Assembly: GCA_934631985.1 (NCBI GenBank)
Contig: CAKTYE010000033.1
Location: 1-27,609, forward strand
Direction: 5' to 3'
Origin: an uncultured Clostridia bacterium
GTDB taxonomy: Bacteria > Bacillota > Clostridia > Christensenellales > Aristaeellaceae
Length of the DNA stretch: 27,609 nucleotides
The notes under the pieces are model-generated. The model was not told where the DNA came from, made no database searches, and was given only the letters and a program-made list of their open reading frames with translations. Made by a program: the position numbers and the translations under genes. Shown here piece after piece: positions 6,851-13,731 of the stretch. The first letter of the stretch is position 1. Each line of letters starts with the position of its first letter.

Positions 6851-7870
6851 ATGGCTCTGTTTGAGAACTACGAAGGCCGCATGCCTCAGCTGCAGCCTGT
6901 TCTGGAAAAGTACGGCTTTGCTGACTGGGACGAGCTGAAGGCTTACAACAACAGCAAGGGCGTGGACGCTTACAAGATCGTCGAGGGCATTCAGCCCATC
7001 TGCTTTGAAAACGCGAAGTGGGCCTATGAGCTGGGCGCTGCCATCGCGCTGAAGAAGGGCGTAAAGACCGCTGCCGAGGCTGCTACCTGCATCGGCGAGG
7101 GTCTGCAGGCCTTCTGCATTCCCGGCTCTGTGGCTGACCAGCGTCAGGTTGGTCTGGGCCACGGCAACCTGGGCGCCATGCTGCTGGATGAGAAGACCGA
7201 GTGCTTCGCGTTCCTGGCTGGTCACGAGTCCTTTGCTGCCGCTGAGGGCGCTATCGGTATCGCCCGCAACGCCAACAAGGTCCGCAAGACGCCCCTGCGC
7301 GTCATCCTGAACGGCCTGGGCAAGGACGCTGCCATGATCATCAGCCGCATCAACGGCTTCACCTATGTGCAGACCAAGTATGATTACCTGTCTGCCGACG
7401 TGAAGGAAGACCATGCGCTGACCATCGTGCAGGAGACCAAGTACTCCGACGGCGAGCGCGCCAAGGTTCGCTGCTATGGCGCGGACGATGTGCGCGAGGG
7501 CGTTGCCATCATGTGGCATGAGGGCGTGGGCGTGTCCATCACGGGCAACTCCACCAACCCCACCCGCTTCCAGCACCCCGTTGCCGGCACCTACAAGAAG
7601 GAAATGATCGAGGCCGGCAAGAAGTACTTCTCTGTGGCTTCTGGCGGCGGCACGGGCCGTACCCTGCATCCCGACAACATGGCTGCGGGTCCTGCCAGCT
7701 ACGGCATGACCGACACCATGGGCCGTATGCACAGCGATGCACAGTTTGCTGGCTCCTCCTCCGTGCCTGCGCACGTTGAGATGATGGGCCTGATCGGCAT
7801 GGGCAACAACCCCATGGTCGGTGCAACTGTGGCTGTGGCCGTGGCGGTCGAGGAAGCACAGAAGGCCTAA
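6851..7870 (+). CDS. GGGtGRT-family protein
   Basis: This 339-residue protein carries the family signature SGGGTGRTLHP near residue 264, plus conserved segments such as GLGHGNLGAMLL and FLAGHESFAAAEGAIG. The family is widespread in anaerobes and its biochemical role is unknown. There is no signal peptide or membrane segment, so it is cytoplasmic. I chose ATG 6851 (9 bases after GGAGG) over the GTG at 6845, which is only 3 bases away from it. It is the second gene of an operon with the NifU-like protein, which suggests that it carries, receives or helps insert an Fe-S or other metal cofactor. A strong terminator follows. The large minus-strand open frame over both genes is an artefact of codon bias. 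Confidence 0.88.
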   Translation: MALFENYEGRMPQLQPVLEKYGFADWDELKAYNNSKGVDAYKIVEGIQPICFENAKWAYELGAAIALKKGVKTAAEAATCIGEGLQAFCIPGSVADQRQVGLGHGNLGAMLLDEKTECFAFLAGHESFAAAEGAIGIARNANKVRKTPLRVILNGLGKDAAMIISRINGFTYVQTKYDYLSADVKEDHALTIVQETKYSDGERAKVRCYGADDVREGVAIMWHEGVGVSITGNSTNPTRFQHPVAGTYKKEMIEAGKKYFSVASGGGTGRTLHPDNMAAGPASYGMTDTMGRMHSDAQFAGSSSVPAHVEMMGLIGMGNNPMVGATVAVAVAVEEAQKA

Positions 7871-7897
7871 TTTAGGCTGGTTTTCACAAGGTTTTGC

Positions 7898-7934
7898 GAC
7901 CTCATGCAGTCTTCGGATTGCATGAGGTCTTTTT
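7898..7934 (+). terminator. Rho-independent terminator with UUCG tetraloop
   Basis: GACCTCATGCAGTC and GATTGCATGAGGTC form a 14-base-pair stem (one G-U) capped by C(TTCG)G and followed by TTTTT. It ends the NifU-like/GGGtGRT operon. Confidence 0.95.
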
Positions 7935-7983
7935 ATGCTTCTATACAACACCAGCCTATATCACCCAATGTGCCGCATATCCG

Positions 7984-8125
7984 CCAAAAGCCTCCCCTGC
8001 AAGGGGAGGGGGACCGCGTTAGCGGTGGAGGGGTTCTGTGGGCTGCCTGTCTATTGCTATTCCGCTTCTCCCTCCTAACCCCTCAGTCCCTTCGGGACAG
8101 CTCCCCTTTCAGGGGAGCCTTTTGG
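7984..8125. repeat. MITE-like inverted-repeat element, copy 1
   Basis: The left arm (CCAAAAGCCTCCCCTGCAAG onward, to GGAGGGGTT) and right arm (AACCCCTCAGTCCC to CTTTTGG) are about 50 bases each. They are imperfect reverse complements with nested GC hairpins and identical CCAAAAG/CTTTTGG tips. No coding capacity is visible. Repeats of this look are scattered through gut Clostridia genomes. It is the first half of a 225-base tandem duplication. Confidence 0.75.
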
Positions 8126-8137
8126 TGCGCAAACAAT

Positions 8138-8180
8138 AAACGACACGGAAGTTCTGCTGGCTTCCGTGCCGTTTGTTTTC
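8138..8180. terminator. Duplicated terminator hairpin (distal copy)
   Basis: This copy has the same AAACGACACGGAAG/CTTCCGTGCCGTTT stem as the one at 8363-8399, displaced by 225 bases. It may act as a back-up stop for the kinase transcript or as a plus-strand stop (GTTTGTTTTC follows). Confidence 0.6.
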
Positions 8181-8208
8181 GCTTGCTCCACGCCAATGCG
8201 TGCACCCT

Positions 8209-8350
8209 CCAAAAGCCTCCCCTGCAAGGGGAGGGGGACCGCGTCAGCGGTGGAGGGGTTCTGTAGGCTGCCTGTCTATTGCTATTCCGCTTCTCCTACA
8301 TAACCCCTCAGTCCCTTCGGGACAGCTCCCCTTTCAGGGGAGCCTTTTGG
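8209..8350. repeat. MITE-like inverted-repeat element, copy 2
   Basis: This is the second copy of the 142-base inverted-repeat element, with the same CCAAAAG/CTTTTGG tips. It differs from copy 1 at a few bases, for example GCGTCAGCGG for GCGTTAGCGG. Confidence 0.75.
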
Positions 8351-8357
8351 TGCGCAA

Positions 8358-8404
8358 ACAATAAACGACACGGAAGTTCTGCTGGCTTCCGTGCCGTTTG
8401 TTTT
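8358..8404. terminator. Terminator after the amino-acid-kinase gene
   Basis: The stem AAACGACACGGAAG/CTTCCGTGCCGTTT has one mismatch. T-rich sequence lies on both sides: TTTATTGTTTG on the minus strand and GTTTGTTTTC on the plus strand. It sits 15 to 60 bases past the kinase stop codon. Confidence 0.75.
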
Positions 8405-8418
8405 CACTTGCTGCCTGT

Positions 8419-9246
8419 TTACTCCACGCCAATCCGTGTGCAGGGAACACGCCCCTGCACCAAATCGCTCAGGTGATGACGCGCATGCCCAATGATGACC
8501 GTTGTGCCGGTTCGGACGGATTCCAGCGCGTATTCCAGCTTGGCCTTCGCGCCGTTGGCCCCGGCGCGGCTTGCGCCCACGCAATTCTGCTGCAATGCGC
8601 ACACCTTCGCTTCCACTTCCTCCACCGTCTTGCCCGTCACGTCCCGCACAAGGGTGCTGGGATCGCCAGGAACCTGATAAATGCCCTCGGTGGAGGTCAT
8701 CAGCACCAGCATTTTCGCATGCACAAGACCCGCGATCACGGCGGCAGTCTCGTCATTGTCCACGCATTCATGGACGACATCGCCGTTTTGACGGCGGGCG
8801 GCAAGCTCCATCTTGCGGTTTTCCTCGTCGCTGACAGGATCGTTATAGTTTACGATCGGGATGGTCCCCTGCTTGGCGGCGCGAATCAGCAGCTTGCGGA
8901 TATGCTCCCGCTTTTCCGGGTCGTTGAAGTGAGTATGCTCCACCAGCAGCTGGCGCACACCGTATTCCGGGGCAATAAACTGACGGTAATTCTGCATCAA
9001 AATGGACTGACCCTGAGCGGCGTAGTCCGTTTTGTCCTGCTCCGGGTCGCCGGTCAGCTCCTTGCCCGTGCGGCGAATGTAGTCCAGCCGCCCGATCTCC
9101 GTTGCACCGCTGGTCACCCAGATCATGCCCGGACGCAGCTCCCGCCCCAGCCGGGAGAAAATATTGTAGTCGATGTCCTGATCCTCCTTGCGAATCAGGG
9201 CCATGGAGCCGATCTTGCCGACCAGATCAAAGGTATAGTCCGCCAT
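8419..9246 (-). CDS. Amino acid kinase family protein (glutamate-5-kinase/UMP-kinase-like)
   Basis: This 275-residue cytoplasmic protein has the amino-acid-kinase fold, which phosphorylates carboxylate, carbamate or phosphate groups with ATP. Visible motifs are the N-terminal VGKIGSMALI loop, WVTSGATEIGR (about 43-53), VNYNDPVSDEEN (about 131-143), the NDETAAVIAG aspartate region (about 163) and the GANGAKAKLE nucleotide loop near 230. There is no PUA domain, and the sequence differs from housekeeping ProB and PyrH, so the substrate is uncertain. Databases often call such proteins uridylate kinase. The ATG is 3 bases after the MATE stop, and its GGAGGGG ribosome binding site lies in the last MATE codons, so the two are translationally coupled. 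Its 3' end is duplicated downstream. Confidence 0.8.
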   Translation of the reverse strand: MADYTFDLVGKIGSMALIRKEDQDIDYNIFSRLGRELRPGMIWVTSGATEIGRLDYIRRTGKELTGDPEQDKTDYAAQGQSILMQNYRQFIAPEYGVRQLLVEHTHFNDPEKREHIRKLLIRAAKQGTIPIVNYNDPVSDEENRKMELAARRQNGDVVHECVDNDETAAVIAGLVHAKMLVLMTSTEGIYQVPGDPSTLVRDVTGKTVEEVEAKVCALQQNCVGASRAGANGAKAKLEYALESVRTGTTVIIGHARHHLSDLVQGRVPCTRIGVE

Positions 9247-9249
9247 GGT

Positions 9250-10629
9250 TCACCCCTCCGTCAGTGTGTTCAGGTCGTTCATCCACTTGCCGCTGCGGAA
9301 GCGCGGGAGACCGATCAGCATTTTGATGATCTCCTCCACCGCCGTGCAGGCATAACACAGGTACACAGGCCAATGCAGCACCAGCGCGGCGACGCCCACC
9401 AGCGGCACGCCGACCAGCCACAGGGCGCAGGTATCCAGCAGCATGCTGAACACCGTATCGCCGCCCGCGCGCAGAATGCCCACCACGTTAATGCTGTTGA
9501 TGGCGCGTATCCAGATGGTAAACGCGCCGATGGTCAGGCAAATGACTGACAGCGCCTTGGCCTCGTCCGATACGTTGAACGCGCCCACCAGCGCGCCCTT
9601 CACCGCCATTTGCACCACGCCCATCACCAGCCCCGCAGCAATGCAGGCACAGAGCATCCGCTGGGCCGTGAGTCGTGCGCCCTCCTTGTCCCCGGCCCCC
9701 AGGTGATTGCCCACCAGAATGGCAGAGCCGTTCATCAGGCCGTAGATCATGGTGAAAATAAGCTGGTCCACCGTGTTCACAATGCCGATTGCTGCCACGG
9801 CAGCATCGCCCAGTCGACCGTAGAACACGCTGTACATGGAGGTACCCATGCTCCACAGGCCCTCGTTCGCCACCACGGGAAGCACGGTTTTGAAAAAGCG
9901 CGTCATGTAATCCCGGTTGGGCAACTTCCAGTCGCTCCAATGAAAGGCGGAGGGCAGGCGCTTGGCGTAGGAAAAGCTGACATTGATGGTCAGCGACACT
10001 GCCGAGGAGATCAGCGTAGCGATCGCCGCGCCGCGAACCCCCAGCGCAGGCAGGCCCAGCCGCCCGAAAATCAGCAGATAGTTCAGCACCACGTTGGTGA
10101 GGATGGAGCAAAGGCCCGCCGTCATGGGGATGACCGTCTGCCCCGAGGCCTTCATGCAGGTGCTGTATACATTATCAATGGCAATCAGGAAAAAGCCTGG
10201 CGCCACCATCGTCAGGTATTGCAGGGCATAATCAAAGCTCTCGCCGCGTGGCAGGAAGATGCCCACCGCCGTCTCCGGGGCCGCTAGCGCAAAGCCGCAG
10301 AACAGCGCCGCCAGCGTCAGCCCAATGCGGAAGCACAGCCCCATGACCCGGCGCATGGCGGGAACGTCCTTCGTTCCCCAGTGCTGGCTGAAAAAGATGC
10401 TGCACCCCGACCCTGCGCCAAACAGGAACAGCTGGAACACAAACACATAGCGAGTGGCCTGCGTCACCGCCGCATAGGGCGCATCGCCCAGTTGACCGAT
10501 CATCACCCCGTCGATGATGTTCAGGGACGCAGACAGCAGGTTCTGAATCACAATGGGCAGGCAGACCACCAGCAGCTTGCGGATAAAGGGCTTATCCCAA
10601 CGAAGGATGGGGGAAGAAAATAAGTGCAT
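9250..10629 (-). CDS. MATE-family efflux transporter
   Basis: This 459-residue integral membrane protein has about twelve hydrophobic segments in two similar halves, as expected for MATE exporters. These move drugs or metabolites out of the cell in exchange for Na+ or H+. Typical segments are LPIVIQNLLSASLNIIDGVM and GQLGDAPYAAV near the N-terminus and GLMNGSAILVGNHLGAGD in the second half. ATG 10629 follows AAGGAA; an upstream extension would start within the leader RNA. A promoter is visible at 10707-10735. It forms an operon with the kinase downstream, and an AraC-type regulator lies directly upstream on the same strand. The substrate is unknown. Confidence 0.9.
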   Translation of the reverse strand: MHLFSSPILRWDKPFIRKLLVVCLPIVIQNLLSASLNIIDGVMIGQLGDAPYAAVTQATRYVFVFQLFLFGAGSGCSIFFSQHWGTKDVPAMRRVMGLCFRIGLTLAALFCGFALAAPETAVGIFLPRGESFDYALQYLTMVAPGFFLIAIDNVYSTCMKASGQTVIPMTAGLCSILTNVVLNYLLIFGRLGLPALGVRGAAIATLISSAVSLTINVSFSYAKRLPSAFHWSDWKLPNRDYMTRFFKTVLPVVANEGLWSMGTSMYSVFYGRLGDAAVAAIGIVNTVDQLIFTMIYGLMNGSAILVGNHLGAGDKEGARLTAQRMLCACIAAGLVMGVVQMAVKGALVGAFNVSDEAKALSVICLTIGAFTIWIRAINSINVVGILRAGGDTVFSMLLDTCALWLVGVPLVGVAALVLHWPVYLCYACTAVEEIIKMLIGLPRFRSGKWMNDLNTLTEG

Positions 10630-10656
10630 GGGAGACTTCCTTTCCGTAGAGGTAGC

Positions 10657-10697
10657 GCGGTTTTCCCCATCATGAGGGGAAAGCCGCATCCGGCTTT
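10657..10697 (-). promoter_or_regulatory. Overlapping alternative hairpins in the MATE leader
   Basis: In the RNA, AAAGCCG-GATG-CGGCTTT (10697-10680) comes first. A second stem, GCGGCTTTCCCC/GGGGAAAACCGC (10687-10657), uses the same CGGCTTT strand, so only one can form at a time. No U-run follows the second stem, so simple attenuation is not obvious. Control of translation or RNA stability is possible. Confidence 0.4.
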
Positions 10698-10706
10698 GCC
10701 TGCTTT

Positions 10707-10735
10707 ATCATACATCTTATGCAGGCGCTTCGCAA
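10707..10735 (-). promoter_or_regulatory. Promoter of the MATE-kinase operon
   Basis: On the minus strand, TTGCGA (10735-10730) and TATGAT (10712-10707) are separated by 17 bases. It lies about 80 bases upstream of the MATE start and just after the end of the AraC-type gene. Confidence 0.7.
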
Positions 10736-10788
10736 GGGCCGAAAACCTGTACGGAAAGAGAAATTCCACTTATTTATCATTAGTACGC

Positions 10789-11499
10789 TTACGCCTTTCT
10801 CCCACCCTGCCGCTGCTGGCTTGCCTGACGAAACTGCGTGGGCGACATGCCCAGCTCATTTTTGAACACTGTGGCAAAATACGTTGCCGACTGAAAGCCA
10901 CAGGCCTGGGCAATGTCCTCGATGGTGCGGGCCGTGGTGCGCAGCAGCAGCCGTGCGCGGGTCAGGCGCTGCTGGCGGACATAATCCCTGAAGGTGCAGC
11001 CCACCAGCTCGCGAAAAATCTCGCACAGGTGGCACTTGCTGAGATACACCGCCTCGCTGACCGCGCTGAGGGACAGGTCGCCGTCCAAATGGGTCTGCAC
11101 ATAGGCGCAGGCCTTTTCAATGTGGGTGCGGCTTCCCTGATTCGCGCGGATCGCCGCATCATAGGCCATAATGATACGGTCTCCCGCCTGAAACACATCG
11201 GGCATATCGTGAACGCCCTGCACAGGGACACGGTTGTCATAGCAGCAGGCCGTCAGCGAAAGATTCAACTGATACTGCAAATAATTATACAGTCCGCGGT
11301 TCAGCGAGGTCAGCAGAATAAACGCCTGCTCGATGCCCAGCGGCCCATGCAGATGCACCAGCCGATCCACCTGATGATGGAACAGCGCCTTGGCAACCTC
11401 TGCATTTTCCAGCACAAGCGCCTCGCAAACCGCATGCTGATTATACAGCAGCTCCCAATAATCCATGCTTTCCGGGCGCGCGGCGGGACATACTGTCAT
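10789..11499 (-). CDS. AraC/XylS-family transcriptional regulator
   Basis: This 236-residue protein has a C-terminal AraC DNA-binding domain with two helix-turn-helix units (about 135-230). The first includes LSLSAVSEAVYLSKCHLCEI and the second IEDIAQACGFQSATYFATVF, ending in the conserved GMSPTQFR. The N-terminal part (1-125) is not a recognised cupin and presumably senses a signal. The start at 11499 has a weak GGAAAAG site; ATG 11466 (MDYWELL) is an alternative. It is divergent from the nitrogenase-like/flavodoxin operon, the usual arrangement for a regulator of that operon, and also upstream of MATE. Which it controls is inference. Confidence 0.88.
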   Translation of the reverse strand: MTVCPAARPESMDYWELLYNQHAVCEALVLENAEVAKALFHHQVDRLVHLHGPLGIEQAFILLTSLNRGLYNYLQYQLNLSLTACCYDNRVPVQGVHDMPDVFQAGDRIIMAYDAAIRANQGSRTHIEKACAYVQTHLDGDLSLSAVSEAVYLSKCHLCEIFRELVGCTFRDYVRQQRLTRARLLLRTTARTIEDIAQACGFQSATYFATVFKNELGMSPTQFRQASQQRQGGRKA

Positions 11500-11559
11500 T
11501 GCTTTTCCAGACTTCCTTTCGTATAACCATCCAAATATTTCAAAGAATCATTCAAAGAA

Positions 11560-11630
11560 TTTGAGTTCTCAAACCGTTATGCAGCATGCTATACTTTCCG
11601 CTGTGATGCGGTATGCTGCACCCAACGGTT
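11560..11630. promoter_or_regulatory. Palindromes in the AraC/nitrogenase-like divergent region
   Basis: TTTGAGTTCTCAAA (11560-11573) is a perfect palindrome. Next to it, a nested inverted repeat pairs AACCGTT (11572-11578) with AACGGTT (11624-11630) and GCAGCAT with ATGCTGC inside. A TATACT at 11590-11595 could be a plus-strand -10 box. The position suits a regulator site for both divergent genes. Confidence 0.45.
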
Positions 11631-11729
11631 AAGGAAAACTAACCATTGGTGCATCCCGTATTGTAGTCCACGCCGGGGCCGCTGTCAAGCGCTGGACTGG
11701 AAAACAAAGCGGCGGAAGGAGCATGGACC

Positions 11730-11774
11730 TTGAGGAAAATTGCGATCTACGGCAAGGGCGGTATCCGCGGGTAA
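11730..11774 (+). pseudogene. Truncated start of a NifH-type reductase ATPase gene
   Basis: From a TTG codon at 11730, eight bases after AAGGAG (11716-11721), the frame reads MRKIAIYGKGGI, then Arg-Gly and a TAA stop at 11772. MRKIAIYGKGGI is the invariant start of NifH, BchL and related dimeric Fe-S ATPases, and stops exactly where the P-loop should continue GKSTT. The remaining roughly 250 codons are absent. The following bases belong, in another frame, to a nitrogenase component-1-like gene. I read this as the left edge of a deletion; an assembly chimera is the alternative. Confidence 0.75.
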
Positions 11775-12742
11775 TCTTCGTGGTGGCCTCCTCGGTATCG
11801 GCAGTCATCGGCACCGACCTGCAAGGCGTTTGCGCCTACATGCAGGAAAAGGTCAACGCTCGGCTGATCGCCTTTGAGCAGGGCGGCTTTCGGGGCGACT
11901 ACAGCGTGGGCATTCAGGCGGCCTATCGCCTGCTGGCGCAGGACGTTGCCGAAGCGAACGTTCCCCGCAAGGCCGGAACGTACAACATTCTTGGCGCGTC
12001 CGCTGGCTCCTTCCGCATGGAAAGCGATGTGCGGGAGATCGAGCGTCTGATGCGGGAGGCCTTCGGCATGGAGCTGAACGCCTGCCTGTGTCTGGACACC
12101 AGTGTGGAGAAGATCCAGCAGATGGGCTGTGCCGAGATCAATTTGGTGCTGCGGGAGGAAGCCGTTCCTGCCGCCCGTATCCTGACCCAGAAGTGCGGCA
12201 CGCCCTTCCTGCTGGGTGCGCCCTACGGCTATGCCGGGACGCTGGCCTGGCTGGAAAAAATCGGGCAGCAAATTGGGCGCGAGGCCTCCCCCGCCCTACG
12301 CGCCGCTCTGAAAAAGCGTGCCATGGAGGTCATGCAGTATCGCATGTACGGCATGATGCTCAAGGTCAACAAGCCGCAGGTCGCCCTCTTTGGCGATGCG
12401 CCCATGGTCACGGGCATGAGCAGCTTTATGGACGAGCTGGGCTTCCCTGTGGTGACGAAGATCAGCCGTCACAGTCTGCGGCTCTATGAGACTGCCGATC
12501 CTTCGGTTCGCTATCTGCCGGAGGAAAAGGATCGCATAGCAGCCATGCAGGCGCTGCACCACACGCTGGTGCTGGCGGACGATGTTTCGAAGCGCCTGCT
12601 GGCGAAGGACAATACCTTCCTGCGGGTCAGCATGCCGCTGGTGGACGGTGCGCAAATCGCCACGCATCTGCCCTTCATGGGACCGCGCGGTGCGGATTTT
12701 ATCCTGGAAGCTGTGGAAGTTTATTTAGAGACGCTGCGATAA
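11766..12742 (+). pseudogene. Nitrogenase component-1-like protein, N-terminally truncated
   Basis: About 325 residues match the NifD/NifK-like fold: VIFVVASSVSAVIGTDL, FEQGGFRGDY, YNILGASAGS, DVREIERLMREAFGMELNA, and VALFGDAPMVTGMSSFMDEL near the C-terminal Rossmann domain. Family members begin roughly 90-100 residues earlier with cysteines that bind an Fe-S cluster; that part is missing. The open frame extends back to ATG 11723, but its first 15 residues are out-of-frame readings of the NifH start, and the ribosome binding site is 1 base from that ATG, so translation is doubtful. No stop interrupts the remaining gene, which suggests a recent loss. In intact relatives this subunit works with a NifH-type reductase on an unknown substrate. 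Confidence 0.75.
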
Positions 12743-12755
12743 GGAGGCATACATC

Positions 12756-13310
12756 ATGAAGGTACAAGTCATTTATTCCAGCCTTTCTGGCTGCACCCGT
12801 CGGGTGGCGGAGGGCATTTACAATGCGCTGCAGGTGCAGGACAAGTCTCTGCACGACCTGGCTCAGGGTGAGCCTGTGCTGGACGGGGATGTTGTACTGC
12901 TGGGCTACTGGGTAGACCGCGGCGGCCCCAACGCGCAGATGAAGGCGTTCATGGAGAAGATCGAAGGCAAGAAGGTTGGCGTCTTCTGCACGCTGGCCTA
13001 CTGGGCTGACTCCAACCATGCGTATCAGTCGCTTGCGAACGGTGCGGCGCTTGTGAAGGAAAAGAACGTACTGCTGGGCGGCTATGTCTGCAACGGCACG
13101 ATCTCGCAGGCGATGATCGACCGTTTCCGCAGCATGGGCTCCACCGGCCCGCACAGCGCCTCGCCCGAGAACGAGGTGCGCTGGGAGCTGATGAAGGATC
13201 ACCCCACGCCCTGCGAGATCGCACTGGCAGCCGAGCGCTTCAATGAGCGTCTGGCGCTGCTGGAGCGCATGACAGAGAAGGGGCTGGCTTATCCGGCGAT
13301 CAATTTGTAA
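12756..13310 (+). CDS. Flavodoxin-family protein
   Basis: This 184-residue protein starts with KVQVIYSSLSGCTRRVAEGI, the flavodoxin FMN-phosphate loop, then LLGYWVDRGGPNAQMKAF and FCTLAYW, where the isoalloxazine ring normally binds. It is a soluble one- or two-electron carrier. The C-terminal third (about 125-184) is a family-specific extension. AAGGAGG overlaps the stop codon of the nitrogenase-like gene, and the ATG is 13 bases after that stop, so they share a transcript. It is a plausible electron donor to the nitrogenase-like system whose reductase gene appears deleted. A strong terminator follows. Its own frame and ribosome binding site are intact, so it may still be made. Confidence 0.88.
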   Translation: MKVQVIYSSLSGCTRRVAEGIYNALQVQDKSLHDLAQGEPVLDGDVVLLGYWVDRGGPNAQMKAFMEKIEGKKVGVFCTLAYWADSNHAYQSLANGAALVKEKNVLLGGYVCNGTISQAMIDRFRSMGSTGPHSASPENEVRWELMKDHPTPCEIALAAERFNERLALLERMTEKGLAYPAINL

Positions 13311-13327
13311 TTTTTTAAGGTGTGCTT

Positions 13328-13365
13328 GCACCCAGCGGAGGGATTCGCTGGGTGCTTTTGTTTTG
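13328..13365 (+). terminator. Terminator of the nitrogenase-like/flavodoxin operon
   Basis: GCACCCAGCG and CGCTGGGTGC form a perfect 10-base-pair stem with an 8-base loop, followed by TTTTGTTTT. Confidence 0.93.
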
Positions 13366-13386
13366 TACAGGAAGGTATAAGCCATA

Positions 13387-13713
13387 TTGAGCGCAACCAA
13401 TCTGCAAGCAGACTTTTCTTGCAGCGTAGCCAGCGTCTGTTTTCCAAAACATAGAGGGAAAAGTGCATTGAAAAAGATACAAAGGTCAAAGAGGGAAATA
13501 GGCCTGAATATCGAATATAGCCGACGAAAGATGTTAGGCAATGAAGTAAACACTCCGGCGATATGAAATTACAGGCACAGCTTGCGAATGAATCAAAACC
13601 AGCAATGGCAGTGCCTCGTAATCTGCCGCGACGGTAGAAGCGCAAAGATACCTATTGTCATTGATGTGTTCGATACCTTAAATGATCCATCGGCGACCTA
13701 TATTGTAAATTAA
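13387..13713 (+). pseudogene. Interrupted reading frame in AT-richer DNA, possible gene remnant
   Basis: One plus frame stays open from 13381 to the TAA at 13711 except for a single TGA at 13564-13566. The first part (from TTG 13387, with AGGAAGG upstream) is basic and contains KREIGLNIEYSRRKMLGNEV. The second part could be read alone from ATG 13588 as a 41-residue peptide ending IPIVIDVFDTLNDPSATYIV. The pieces look like real protein rather than random sequence, but I recognise no family. It may be a decayed gene or a small ORF just upstream of the gene at 13732 (18-base gap). The terminator aside, nothing else is seen in this 420-base gap. Confidence 0.3.
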
Positions 13714-13731
13714 CTGGGGGGTACATATTAA

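Larger units (their letters stand above)
7986..8435. repeat. 225-base tandem duplication of repeat, terminator and kinase gene tail
   Basis: Bases 7986-8210 recur almost identically from 8211. Each unit holds the MITE-like element, a TGCGCAAACAATAAACGACA segment, a terminator hairpin, and a copy of the end of the kinase gene (CCACGCCAAT). In the first unit that gene tail is a degenerate duplicate outside any gene. The second unit carries an 11-base insertion, GCCTGTTTACT, just before the true stop. This accounts for nearly all of the 548-base gap. Confidence 0.85.

Noticed and set aside
6050..7951. 633-codon open frame on the minus strand
   Set aside because: Antisense to the NifU-like and GGGtGRT genes, both with recognised motifs and ribosome binding sites. 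It would also cross their terminator.
11723..12742. Intact 339-residue nitrogenase-like gene starting at ATG 11723
   Set aside because: The ribosome binding site is 1 base from this ATG but 8 bases from the NifH-type TTG. The first 15 residues are an out-of-frame reading of the NifH start.
13289..13645. 118-codon minus-strand frame in the gap after flavodoxin
   Set aside because: It starts at a TTG without a ribosome binding site, runs antisense through the flavodoxin terminator and has no recognisable motif.
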